A program made the position numbers and the translations under genes. The notes beneath the pieces were generated by a model. It was not told where the DNA came from, searched no databases, and saw only the letters and a list, made by a program, of their open reading frames with translations. Below are positions 26,200-37,447 of a stretch of 64,000 bases of DNA, piece after piece (position 1 is the stretch's first letter; the number at the start of each line of letters is the position of its first letter). The stretch lies in contig NC_016132.3 of NCBI RefSeq assembly GCF_000005505.3, positions 33,246,914 through 33,310,913 of the forward strand. Reading direction: 5' to 3'. Source of the stretch: Brachypodium distachyon (lineage: Eukaryota > Streptophyta > Magnoliopsida > Poales > Poaceae).

Positions 26200-27912
26200 G
26201 TGCATGCATGCATGTACTAGCTCTCTCCCTCTCTCTCCCTAGAGGAGTAGAGATGCAGTAAAGGAGTGCAGAGACGGGGAATAAGGCAGAGAGGGATTCC
26301 AGGGGAGCGACAGAGCCCGGGAAAGGCAAAACGGGAGAGCATCAACGCTGTGCGCCGGGCTGCTGCGCACGTAAAGTACGCGCCAGGAGAGACGGGGAGC
26401 AGTAGCATTGCAGCAAGCAAAGCCAGCCAGACACACAAACCACGGCCAACGCCGATCTCTCTCTATCTCTCTCTCAAATGTTGCCCTGCCCGATTAGAAA
26501 TTGAAATGGAAGTTTTGTGGTTAAAGTTTAAACCGTACTTTGACTGAATACAATTACACATGCTTCGTGCTCCGCCTGCAGAGGTGCCAGAGTCACACAT
26601 TGCTGTCACCTCGATTTGGAAAATAGCAGTGTCATCGACTAGTGTCTACGATATGATTTATACACAATACTGGACAACTAGTCTGGCTCAGATAATTTCT
26701 AGACCTACTTAATTCAAAAAACAAAGCTTTTCAAAACAAAAACAAAAAATAGGCAAATGAATAGGATTTCTTGTATTGATAGAAGGCTTATTTGAGCCGA
26801 CATGCGTGCCTAGTTTTCAAAAGCAGACTGGACCGCCTGTTGAACTAGAAAAAACTGGAACCAGAGACCTTGTTGGTTTTTTAAGCGCACAGGATCGTCC
26901 CTGTCGTCGAATCAGAAAAACCGGCCGGTCCGGCCGTTTTTATGTTGCCCTTGTTCAAACTATTTTTGTGTGAGAAATGTAATGGTAACTTTGGAAACAG
27001 GAAAAAAATGATGCTATCTCTAGCTTTTTGAGTCAATCTTGATAGATTATCTGAAATTATAATGTGAATTATTATTCATATTGGCAAGTCTGAATTTTGC
27101 AGTACTCTCTCCGACCGATATTACTTGTCGCAGATTTAACCGGACAGTGAAACCAGTGGTTGGATCGGTCAAAACATTTTCAATTTTAACGCTATTTGTA
27201 GTTTAGCGAGCAATTATGATTTTTCCCGTTTAGTGCTAAAGCATCGTAGCTGTGGTGGAACTGCTCTCAAACCGCTGTAGCAACTTTGTTCAATAGGTGG
27301 TGAGTAATCTTTTCTTTTTTCCAACGCACGTTGACACATTTCTTCGAGAGTCATCTATGTTCGTTTCCATCAACGTATATGGCGTTTAAATCTGCAACAA
27401 CCTTTCTAGGCTTGTTTGATGGTGATAGGATAGGTCATCTGTGCAGTTGTACGTCTGCCCGCTGATCAGCAGGGGCGCCGAGAGCAGGCAGATGCCTGTA
27501 ATTACTACTCGTGTGCACTATGGACACGTGCAAGAACTTGAACTTAGTTCCCCTCCAAGCGCAAGCTTGTAGTTTTCCTATTGTTGTTTCTACGGTCGAA
27601 TGGCATGTCTAACGTTTCCGACGTCTCTGTTTAGCATCGTGAACTGTGCTGCGCTAAATTTATTTTATAATCTGTTGTGAAAAATTACACACGAAAGCAG
27701 TAAAAAGTTGGTTTGCCAAACACGAAAATAGTGAAAAGCGGGTGAGAAAAACGGGATTATTACGAGAATCCACCTCAATGCCGAACGCAACCTCAATAAG
27801 ACATACTCCCGAGCAATACTGCAGACCCAACTAATTTGGTATTCTTTTTACAAATAGGCTAGTCTGATTTTGTGAGCCACATGATTCTCAACTAAGCTAC
27901 CCTTTTAATCTT
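26200..27912. other. intergenic spacer between Aux/IAA promoter and MULE
   Basis: 26210-26480 is CT/GA-rich promoter-like sequence. 26500-27900 is AT-rich without genes. A lone Stowaway-like end CTCTCTCCGACCGATATTAC appears at about 27106 with no matching partner. The last nine bases (27904-27912, TTTAATCTT) are the left target-site duplication of the MULE. Confidence 0.5.
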
Positions 27913-28235
27913 GAGTAAATTTCACAAAACCACTACTCTAGGAGCAAGGGTTTTAGAGAGCCACCACTTCAAAGGCTTGCTTCACTTTGCCACTACTCTA
28001 GGGGTAATTACTATCAGTTTGCCCAAATCTCACGGGTTATAGCATTTGACAGTAAAACTGACTGGATGGGGCCACATGTAAGGTCAGCTTTTAACGGGTT
28101 TCCGTCCGACCCGACCCGTTAACGAGCCGCCCCTCTTTTTTTCTTATCTTCTTCCCCAGTTCCCCGACATTTGCCCTGTCACTGGAACCCTAACTCCGGA
28201 GCAAATCGACAGCGGGTCCGGCGGCGCGGCTGAGG

Positions 28236-29044
28236 ATGATGGGGGCGAGTTCCAACGAGGTGCAGGATTCCCGCTTGCTTGGCGAAGGGCCGGTAAGTCG
28301 CCGTCTTCTTCCCCATCGTGCAAAGTTAGGGGATTTGGTGGATTTGTGCGATTTTGGGGGATTTGGATGCAGTGGATTAAGCGGGCGTGTTGTGGTCGAT
28401 TGGGATAGGGTGGGCGCAGGCTAGGAACGAAGCTGCCGCTGTACACCGATGATTTGCCAACTATCCAAGCCGATTGTAGCCTAGGAAGTCGTTGCAGGCA
28501 CGGGCTTCTTCCTATGAGCCGTGTGTCTTTGGAAGGGAAATCAACCGGCCGACGGTTTTTTGGGTGTCCATTTGAGGTAAGATTAGTGCATATGTGGGAA
28601 AATGTTGGTGTTAATCCGTTATTTTGCCATGCGCCTAGATCATCATTTAGTGTTAATCCATTAGTGTTGGGGGATTTGGTGCAGGAAATGGAAGATTGTG
28701 GCTACGTGTACTAGATTGATCCGAAGTGGCCTGCATACATGGAGAATGCTTTGTCTGAGTTATGGGGCAGAGTTGAATCAACTCCTTATTTTAGCGTGCA
28801 GGATGTGATGTTCATGATCCAAGTTATGAAGAAACTGAGTGCAGAGAAGAGTAAAACTGTCAATGAGAAGATGAAGCTAGAGCTGAAGATTGCAGACATG
28901 GTGCATGAGATGGAGCAGGTTGCAAAGCGGAAAAGGAGGTCATTTCGTTGCCGGCTACAGGAATATGAAAATTGGTTCATGATAGCAGTTATAGTTGCAG
29001 TTATCTTAGCTAGTGTTTTAGTTGTAACTCTAGCTGTGAAGTAA
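28236..29044 (+). pseudogene. GRF zinc-finger / membrane-tail gene inside the MULE
   Basis: The exons are about 28236-28292 (frame uncertain), 28420-28576 and 28685-29044. Exon two carries a GRF-type zinc finger read as CRHGLLPMSR...GRRFFGCPFE. Exon three has the typical EMEDCGYVY-IDPKWP block, with a TAG at 28712-28714 where the family has tryptophan, then a coiled coil (VMKKLSAEKSKTVNEKMKLE) and a C-terminal hydrophobic helix (about 20 residues, IAVIVAVILASVLVVTLAV). GRF fingers bind single-stranded nucleic acid in better known proteins. The role in MULEs is unknown. One stop codon plus an unclear first exon make this a pseudogene, although decay is light. Confidence 0.6.
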
Positions 29045-29186
29045 TGAATTTGAATGTGTGTATGTGTAATGAATATTTGTTCTAGCCCCTGTAGTAGCAC
29101 CTTTGAACTAATGAATTTTCATATGTATTGAGTCCTGGTATGTGCAATGAATGTATTCTTTAGTGTGTGCATGGAATCCTAGTGTG

Positions 29187-29360
29187 TGCATGTATGTATG
29201 TGTGCAAGTAATGAAAGATGATGACATCAATGCATTTAACAGCATTCCAGATTCCAAGCAAGAGTATAACAGCAGTGCATGTATGTATGTGTGCAAGTAA
29301 TGAGAGAATTGGGCATTGCAGAACAAGATTGTAACATCATGTATGTATGTGTGCAAGATT
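29187..29360. repeat. three copies of CATGTATGTATGTGTGCAAG
   Basis: The 20-base unit starts at about 29189, 29279 and 29338, twice followed by TAATGA. It lies between the 3' ends of the two convergent MULE genes, where terminators would be. No coding function. Confidence 0.7.
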
Positions 29361-29607
29361 ATAGCCACATTCAAGATTCCAGCATTCCAGAACAAGATTA
29401 TAATAGCATTCCAGATTACCCTATTCCAGATTCCATCAGTTTAACAGCATAAGTACTAACAACAGTGCATATTACATCATAACAGTTCACAGCAGTGCCA
29501 AAATGACAGTTTTACAGTTCCATCATACTTGTACCATCATAGGATTGCAGTTCCACAAAATACAAGTTCCATTATAGGACTTACATCTTCAAACAGTACA
29601 TGCCAAC

Positions 29608-32600
29608 TTAATAGTTCCCACTTGCTGTGAAGTACTCCATGAACTTGCCTCCTGCCACCCTCTTTCGTTTCACAGGTAGCTTATGCCTCTGAAATTCAGG
29701 TGACTTGTACCTAGCAGGTGTTTGCCCAGCTGTGGTCCTTGGAGGTCTTGCTGTAGATGGTCCAGTCTGTGTAGCTTGCCTTCTCCTAGTCATTGGGCCA
29801 CCTGGAGGAGCTGGAGCTGCCTTACTTGTGGCCCTTGGAGCTTTGAATGCTACCATATTTGGAGCAGGTGCTGGACTAGGAGCTGCAGCTGTGGTTGCTC
29901 TTGATCTTGGTGTTGATCTTGGCCTAGAAGGTGTTGATCTTGATGATGCAGCAGCAGCAGCATGCCTAGTAGCTGACCTGGTCCTAGGTGAAGCTGGGGT
30001 TGATCCTGGTGCATTACTAGGAGCAGCAGCAGCATGGCTAGGGTCTTGGGGCTCAACTCTGTTACTCTGCAGAAATAGATGACAGTCATTAGTTAACAAT
30101 AAATTAAATTAAATTTCTGCAGAAATAAATTGAATGCTAACCCTGTGCTCGTTTTCCCTTATTGCTAGCTCAGGCTTCAGTGGAAGTGAACATGTTGGGT
30201 ACTTGTGTCCTTGCCTACCACAATTGGAGCATGTGACAACTGTCATTCTTCCTCTGCCTTGTAGATTTTCCTTCTCATCTTGACATTTCCTCCTGTTCTT
30301 CTTCTTTCTGTCAGGGTGCACAAGGAATATAGGAGGGTCTATGTCTTCAGAATCTGTTTTAGTCTAAGCTAGCTGCCCAGGCACTGGATAGATAACCTCA
30401 TTGTGTGCTAACTTGTACAGAGGCATTTTGAAGAAATCACTGACATAGTCTTCAGGGCTTCCTTTAGCTTTGTAAATGGCACAGATTGCATGCTTGCAAG
30501 GTAGGCCTGTGAGGTCCCATTTCCTGCATCCACATGTCTTTTCATCTAGATTTGCTACATAAGTGTTGCTACCAGATGACACTTGTCATAGGCCTTTTGC
30601 TGCACAAACTGCTTTGCAGTACTTGTACCATTTTTTCAGTTTCTAATTTTTCTGCATAGTGGGGTGTTATCTCCCATTCAGCCTTCTCTATCCCCACTCT
30701 CTTAGCATGGAATCTTGCCATCAACTTGGTTCTAATTCCATCAATCATTGTGACTATGGGCTTGTCTCTGACTGAGATGATGAAATTGTTAAACATCTCA
30801 CTCAGATTATTCACTACCAGGTCAGTTTTGCAGTTTGTATCGATGGCATGCCTAACCCAATGCTTGGGATTGATTTTGCTAAGCCAAGTCCAAGCATCCT
30901 CACATTCATCCTTAAGTCTACCCATTGCAGCATCAAAATAAGCTTTACTATATGAATATGCGGCAGCATCAACATGGGCCTTTATATCTCCCCCTCTAAA
31001 TCCAGCAGTCTTAAAATTTGCATAAATATGTCTAAGGCAGAACCTCTGTTCACAGTTTGGAAAAACAGTCTTCATAGCTCCAAGTAATCCCTATGTATAT
31101 GTGTTGAGTTAAAAATGGGACAGCTACACTTGCCATAGTAAAATTTAAATCTGTTAAATGAGCAAGAACTTACCTTCTGCCTGTCAGACATGAAAGTGAA
31201 CCTCCCAAATTTGCTGCTGTCCCCACCAAGTCCATATTTTAACTGCTCAAGAAACCAGCACCATGAAGGAGTGTCTTCTTTGCCAACTACCGCAAATGCT
31301 AATGAGAACAGATTGTTGTTTCCATCCCTAGCACTTGCTGCAAGCACTTGGGCCCCTGTTGTAAGCTTAATGAAACAGCCATCAACACCTGCAAGTTGTA
31401 CATGATCAATGTTTAGTACAACATGATGTAAAGTACACAATAGTTATGAAAGGCAACAACATGTTATGTACATTACCTATGAAAGGCCTGCAACCATTCA
31501 GGAATCATTCTTTCTGTGCATTTAACATAATGAAAAGTCCATGAAATCTTGGGTTTCTGGCAGGGGCAGGTTGGAGAATAGTACATACAATTGCTCTGCT
31601 TCCTGGATTAGTGTCCATGACAGTCTAGAGATAATCTCTTATCCTCCTGTACTGTCCCTTGTGATCACCAATAACCTCCTTCCAAGCTTTTGCCCTTGCC
31701 CTATAAGCCATGATCTTGTTTACATCTACACCATGCTTCCTCATTGTGTCATCTATCATTGACTGAATCTTGTACTCTGGATCAGTCCTAACATCCTCAG
31801 CATATGCATTTGCTAGCCATGTGCTACTGATCCTGGAGCTTTCTTGTGTTATGCCACATGTATGTGGGATTGTGATTTGCCTAATGCAATGTGTCTTCTC
31901 TCTTTTGATAATAGATGAAACCATATAAAATGGACATGACCCATCTGATTTGCAGCACACAATGATCCTCTCTTTGTCATTCCTCAGATATGTGAAGTCT
32001 CTTCTGTTCACAATGTGATAGTTCCTCAGTGCTTCCCTGAACTGATATACATTTTTGAAACACATAAGGTGCTACAATTGTTCATGTGGCTGTGGCTTCT
32101 TTGGGTTTTACCGGACCCTAGATCTTTGTGGTCCAGCTCTACTCTTTCTAAATGGCTTCACCTCAGCTCTTGGCACAGCACGGTCATCATCACTTGAATC
32201 TGCCAAGTCAGCACAATCATCACTGTCTTGGGCACTCAGATATTCTTCATCATCACTAGTTCTCTTGGATGCCTTAACCAGAAATTTCTTGTTCCTCTCC
32301 TTTGCTGCCTTCAGCTTCACTGCATAATTCTTCTTCTTCTTCTTGGGAACATTATGTTCCATGGCTTCATCTGGGTTCACTGTCTCTGCTGGAGCCTTTG
32401 GAACATCATTCTCTTCCTCCTCAGCACTTGAATCAGCCAAGTCTTCTGCTGAATCCCAATCTGAATCTAAATCAGAAATAGAGAGTTGTTCCATAAATAG
32501 ATCCTCCACATCGGTATCTCCTTCACAATGATCACCTTCCTCCTGTGGGCACTCTTCTTCTTCACTGTCATCTGATTCATTTGCTTCTACTTCCACAACA

Positions 32601-33550
32601 GCTTTCCCTTTCCCCTTATCTGGTTCAGCCTGCATTGCTGCTTTCCCTTTCCCCTTATCTGGTTCAGCCTGCATTGTTGCTTTCCATTTCCCCTTTTCTG
32701 CTTCTGGCTTCTTTGCTGCTTTCCCTACCCCCCCCCCCTCGGAAATTGTGACCATATTGGCTTGAAAGGCACATCATGATGTTGCAAAATCCTTATTGTC
32801 TTCTGCCTCTTGGGAGGTAACTCATTGTAAAACTCAGCAAATGTCTTAGAAGGAGAATATGTCACATCTGCAATGCGTTTACACAGCACATACAAAACTA
32901 ACACCCTGTCCTGGCTAAACTTGTTCAATATATCACCCATCTGCTCCTGGCTACTAAGCATACACCTACCTGTAATTCCAACCCCTGGTTCCTTCTCATA
33001 GTACAAGTAATCATCACAAGCAAAACCCAGCTGCAACCATCAGATCAACCAAATTCTGATATGTCAAATAAAACCTCCCAACTGTCCTCTGTACCCTCTG
33101 TTTCCCTTCTGAATGCAAGCTGACCACCCAAAGCTGGTCCTCCAAACTAAAAGTGCGTTGCAATTAAGTTAACACCCTTACAAATGCCAAAAATATCTAC
33201 ATTTTACCACATCCCACAGTCCACGCAAAAAACCCCAAATTTCACGAACCCTACTCCACTCGGTACAAATCTGACACCTCGAGTACAAAATAACACTACT
33301 TCTTCGCGACCGTAACCAAAATCCGACCGAAATCCATCAAGGAACTACATCGATCATCGCAAATTTCAAAGGGGCGAAAACCTAGGGTTCCAGGCCGGGG
33401 GGAGGAGAGGGGGGAAAAGCTAGGGTTTCTGCAAAATAGGAGGAGCAAATGGTCGCGGAGACTTACTCGAGTCCAGCCAACGGGTCCGTCCAATCCATCC
33501 TCAGCGCCGTCGGAATCGCCTCCGCCTTGCCCCGGCTCCTCCCCGTCCAT
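29608..33550 (-). pseudogene. MULE transposase (MuDR family) with SWIM finger, broken
   Basis: The layout in transcription order is exon 1 33550-33467 (MDGEEPGQGGGDSDG), exon 2 about 33140-31477, exon 3 31388-31174, exon 4 31090-30142, exon 5 30066-29608. Visible are a DNA-binding-type N-terminal region, a repetitive acidic/KGK linker (32100-32720), the DDE core (GVDGCFIKL, FTFMSDRQKG, CLRHIYANFK), the SWIM zinc finger CGCRKWDLTGLPCKH (about 30500) and a CCHC knuckle CSNCGRQGHKYPTC (about 30200). The last exon is a basic Pro/Ala/Thr-rich tail. Breaks are frame changes at a T-run near 33022-33025, at an 11-base G-run (32728-32738) and near 30585, with in-frame stops at 32108, 32072, 31625, 31505 and 30364. 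It cannot make a full transposase. Confidence 0.85.
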
Positions 33551-33903
33551 CGCTCTCGAACTAGCTAGCGCTGTTGTTTGACCGTTCAGACAGGACTCGG
33601 GACTGAAGGGGCTCGTTAACGGGTCGGGTCGGGCGGAAACCTGTTAAAAGCTGACCTGGCACCTTACATGTGGCCCCATCCAGTCAGTTATACTGTCAAA
33701 TGCTATAACCCGTGAGATTTGGGCAAACTAATAGTAATTACCCCTAGAGTAGTGGCAAAGTGAAGCAAGTGGTGGCTCCCTGAAACCCTTGCCCCTAGAG
33801 TAGTGGTTTTGTGAAATTTACTCTTTAATCTTTAATCGTACCAAAAATCACATGAACTTTGTGAGATACTGTCGAATATTTTCTCACGAGATATTTCATT
33901 TAC

Positions 33904-34517
33904 AACTCGTTTGGCATCCATCATTTGGGCCTAAAATTTCGGATTTCAATTTGAATTACAGAAACCAACTTGTTTGGTTGGCATGGAATTGCCCACAAGA
34001 ATTCAATCTTAAATTACATGGAATCACAATATAACTAACCTTAGTTTCTCTCTAAAGGCCATTATTTCTCTGGAATTGTCTCACACTCTACAAATACATA
34101 TGGCAGACAAACATGATTTTGAACGGTAATTCAAATTCAGCGAAACAAAATTCTATTAAAATTTGGATTTTTTTTAAATTTCAACAAATGAAATGACAGC
34201 TCGTTTAGCACCCATCATTTGGGTATAGAATTGTAGAATTCATTTTGAATTCCAAAAAACAACTTGTTTGGTCGGCACGGAATTAGCCACAGGAATTCAA
34301 TCTCAAATTTCATGGAATCACACTATAACTAGCCTCAATTCCTCTCTAAAAGCCATCATTTATCTAGAATTGTCTCTCACTCTTCAATTCCATGTGGTAG
34401 ACAAACATGATTTTTCAACCCGAAATTGAAATTTAACCAAATGAAATCTTATCATATCAAAAATTAAATTTCATTTCATTTTGATCAAATGAAATGAATT
34501 CTTGGTTGCCAAACGAG
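33904..34517. repeat. 294-bp tandem duplication ending in an inverted tip
   Basis: Copy one begins AACTCGTTTGGCATCCATCA at 33904 and copy two AGCTCGTTTAGCACCCATCA at 34198. They agree over about 260 bases (CTTGTTTGGT.GGCA, GAATTCAATCT, GACAAACATGATTTT). The block closes at 34517 with TTGGTTGCCAAACGAG, the inverted form of the start, so this resembles a TIR element with an internally duplicated body. It begins about 70 bases after the MULE duplication. Confidence 0.6.
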
Positions 34518-34707
34518 CCGTGAACTGTGAAGGATGGATGCTAGACGAGCCGGCCGCATCGTCGGTCTCAAGTTTCATCAGCCTCGTAGACACACTATTC
34601 GAGCACGTGTGTGGTGAGGTCGACGTGGGTACGTGCCTACTGGGTATCTCTGAAAAAATATTTGCACTTTGATTCTGTGATCACTATATAGTTTATTTTA
34701 AGATATA

Positions 34708-34789
34708 CTTTCTCTGTTTCTAAATACTTGTCGCTATTTTAGTGCAAATTTACACTAAAACAGCGACAAATATTTAGAAACGAAGTTAG
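34708..34789. mobile_element. Stowaway-type MITE, 82 bp
   Basis: This is a near-perfect hairpin: TCTAAATACTTGTCGCTATT pairs with AACAGCGACAAATATTTAGA. TA lies on both sides (34706-34707 and 34790-34791). Confidence 0.85.
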
Positions 34790-34791
34790 TA

Positions 34792-36633
34792 TTTGACAAT
34801 CAAATATAAATTAACATGGGCACACCATTCATGGCTGCTCATTTGCCAAGTGACCGTATATACTGGCCCAATGCAGAGAGAGAGCGACAAGACATGAGAG
34901 GATGCATGGATACGGGGATAAGATAAGCTGAGCACTAGCACGGCTGCTTCAGTTAATTATCATCTGTTTAATCCCTTAACCTTAGGGAAACATGGCCTGA
35001 TTAGTTAATAAGAAATCTTAGTGTTTCTTAATTACCATATTTGTTGGATGGAACATGTCATGCAAATATAATCTTACTAGTATATTGCTAATGCTAGTAG
35101 TTGGTTTTGTTCACGTGCAGTTAGTTTAGTGGCAAGTGTCGATAAAAGAACACTGAATCAAGACATGAATGGAGCATCTTCTAGGCTTTTTTTTTGTCAC
35201 GTGTGATAACTTGCGTGAAAGTGCAGTTCAAAAGTAAAGCCATCCTTCACTTGATGGGAAGATTGAAAAATTGAGCTCATTTTTATATAATCTTGTAAAA
35301 TTAGTTGGTTAGTGGTGGTGGTGGGTGTGTGTGTGTGTGGGGCTGCGGCGGCCACACAAACGAACAGAAAAGTAGGACAGAGACAGTGGGGTGCAAGGGA
35401 AGATGTACTGTATCTTTTTCCCCGCAAAAAGGTTCTTTTTGGGTGCAAGAATATTGGAGTATCATTTTTCCCTTCATAGAAGTGGCGGAAGTTTAGGGCC
35501 ATGCACGAGGGAATACCACAAGAATCTACAATAGATTTCTTATTAAAAAAAGAACCTAGAAAGAGATTTTCCACGCTTGACAACAACAAGAAAAAAAAGA
35601 ACAGAAAAATAATGCTCGGTGTGCCAATGCAAAACGAAAACATGTTTCATTGTAATGTTTTTTTTTGCTCCAAGATTACTAATACTAGCAACGAATCCTT
35701 CTCTAACCAGAATGGGAGAAATAGCAGAGACAAAAATAATACAGTGTAGTACTATGTAGTATCTTTTTGAACGGAGACAGAATATTTTGGAAGGGAACAT
35801 GTCTCTCTTCTGTTCTCTCTCGCAAGGACAGCGAAAAGTCTCGAGCGAAATGATTGTATTCTCTTGGTGGTACTCCACTCCAGTAGTACAACGTAGGTAG
35901 TCTCTGGAGCGTACAGCCAGCCAGCCTGCCTGAGTAGTTCTTTCTTGTCAGGTTATTTTCTTTCACAAAGTCTTAACTTGACCAGGACCAAATCTTGGTT
36001 GCAGGCCAGGGCAGGCAGTAATAATGGCTATCTCTAGCCGTGCTGCCTTTTCCAGAGGTGTAAAGCAACGAGCGTACCACCGGCCGCCTGTTGACCATGG
36101 TGTAGAACAAGGCTCCAGATTCCATGCTTTCCTCCTGCAAGAGACGCCGGCGTGCAATTACTTGGAGAATTTTTAGTTTTCTTTGTTTCTGTTCGTGTAA
36201 CCGTTTTGCCATTGTACTATACTACTATTCGTTCTGTCCAGGGTAGAACAATACGTTGGGTATTTATCGTAGGTGTAAAGTGGAAAAATTTGTGGGCTAA
36301 ACTGGAAATGCAAGGATTGAAACAGAATGCAGTAAGAAATGTTGGATAGTACGGTTGGGAAACAAACAAAGAAAGGTAGTACCAATTGGTTGAGCCTTAG
36401 GCTACGCTGCAGGGACCGAGAGGTGGCAGGTGGTTGGGGTCGATTGTGAGGGAATTTATGTCAACTTATATGATGTTGGTGGCTTAATTGATCATGTGCT
36501 AATTGATATTCTCTTCGTTCAGATATATAAGGTGCACGCGTATTTCTATATCACCAATTGCAACAGAAAGAATATATTTGTGACATTTCATTCATATTTG
36601 AAAAATGTTTTTAAAGGATATATTTGTGACATA
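34792..36633. other. intergenic, no gene recognised
   Basis: No frame with coding character is seen. 35300-35340 holds a (GT)n run on a GGTGGTGGTGG background. 35960-36160 is a GC-richer patch without a recognisable product. Confidence 0.45.
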
Positions 36634-36999
36634 TCCTCTCTCCGATCAGAATTACAATAATAATACAGGTCCACTAATCAACGCCGCCGCCGCCGTCTTG
36701 AGCCACTGCTCCTCCTCTTCCTCGTCGCACCGCTGCCGCTCTCCTCTTTCAAATGCAGCAGCACGCCGGATCCGGCGAGATCCAATGCTTGGACCAAAAG
36801 GAGATGACTTTTTCTAGTGGACGAACAGAGGAGAGCGTGGGGCTTAGAGAAGGTGGAGCGCAGCAGGAGCAAGGGGAAGTTATAGAGAGAGAGAGGGAGA
36901 AAAGAGGGGAGGAGAGGACTGCGGGTTGACCAGAAATAGGTTTGAGGTTTTTTTTCCTGCAAAATGACCGGGGCGACAACAATTTCAGATCGGAGGGAG
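36634..36999. mobile_element. possible 366-bp Stowaway-end element with GC-rich interior
   Basis: CTCTCTCCGATCAGAATTAC near the left edge and TTTCAGATCGGAGGGAG at the right are inverted. TA flanks at 36632-36633 and 37000-37001. The interior is GC-rich and CT-rich, unlike most Stowaways, so it may have captured sequence or two MITE tips may be fortuitously paired. Confidence 0.45.
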
Positions 37000-37189
37000 T
37001 AACTCATACTATAATCTGTTAGTCAGATGCTCAAATTGGTGGTCTAGGAATATGCGTGGGTCTATATATGTAGTATTACAATGTGTTGCAACTTAATTGG
37101 ATGAGAGGAGAAAATAGAGAACGTGCATAAGATGAGTTTAGATGCCACGTTTGAGTTTTGTAAAATTTAACCTTTGAAAAACTATTTGA

Positions 37190-37291
37190 CCAATAGGATG
37201 TCTATAATAAAATTCTCTTGGATTTGCAAAACCTAGAAAACAAAATAACAGTGAAACCAATAGGATGTCTATAATAAAATTCTCTTGGAAT
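37190..37291. repeat. 34-bp direct repeat, period 67
   Basis: The phrase CCAATAGGATGTCTATAATA followed by AAATTCTCTTGGA occurs at 37190 and, identically, at 37257. It is non-coding. Confidence 0.8.
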
Positions 37292-37447
37292 ACATAATTA
37301 TCTTTGTACTGAATTAAACCCATCATGTTCTTTATTCCATATGATTCGAGTAAATAATTATTTTGATTAATCCATTTTGCGGAAGATTCATTGGTGGGAA
37401 GCAACACAAAGGTGTCGAAAAAGGCACCAGGTTTTCTGAAACACTAC

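Larger units (their letters stand above)
27913..33823. mobile_element. Mutator-like element (MULE), 5.9 kb, complete ends
   Basis: The element has long terminal inverted repeats: left 27913-28128 (about 216 bp), right 33610-33823 (about 214 bp), both starting GAGTAAATTTCACAAAACCA. The 9-bp target duplication TTTAATCTT is perfect at 27904-27912 and 33824-33832, as expected for Mutator transposition. Inside, a GRF-zinc-finger gene runs rightward and a MULE transposase gene runs leftward, converging near 29.1-29.6 kb. Both are inactivated by stop codons. Retention of a perfect duplication and similar TIRs points to moderately recent insertion or to trans-mobilisation after decay. Confidence 0.93.

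Noticed and set aside
27106..27170. Stowaway-like end CTCTCTCCGACCG
   Set aside because: No inverted partner or second TA was found within several hundred bases, so it is at most a solo tip.
32066..32110. A 40-base intron removing two transposase stops
   Set aside because: A GT...TAG pair exists, but 40 bases is shorter than usual plant introns and its removal would shift the frame, while the stops are in frame with both flanks.
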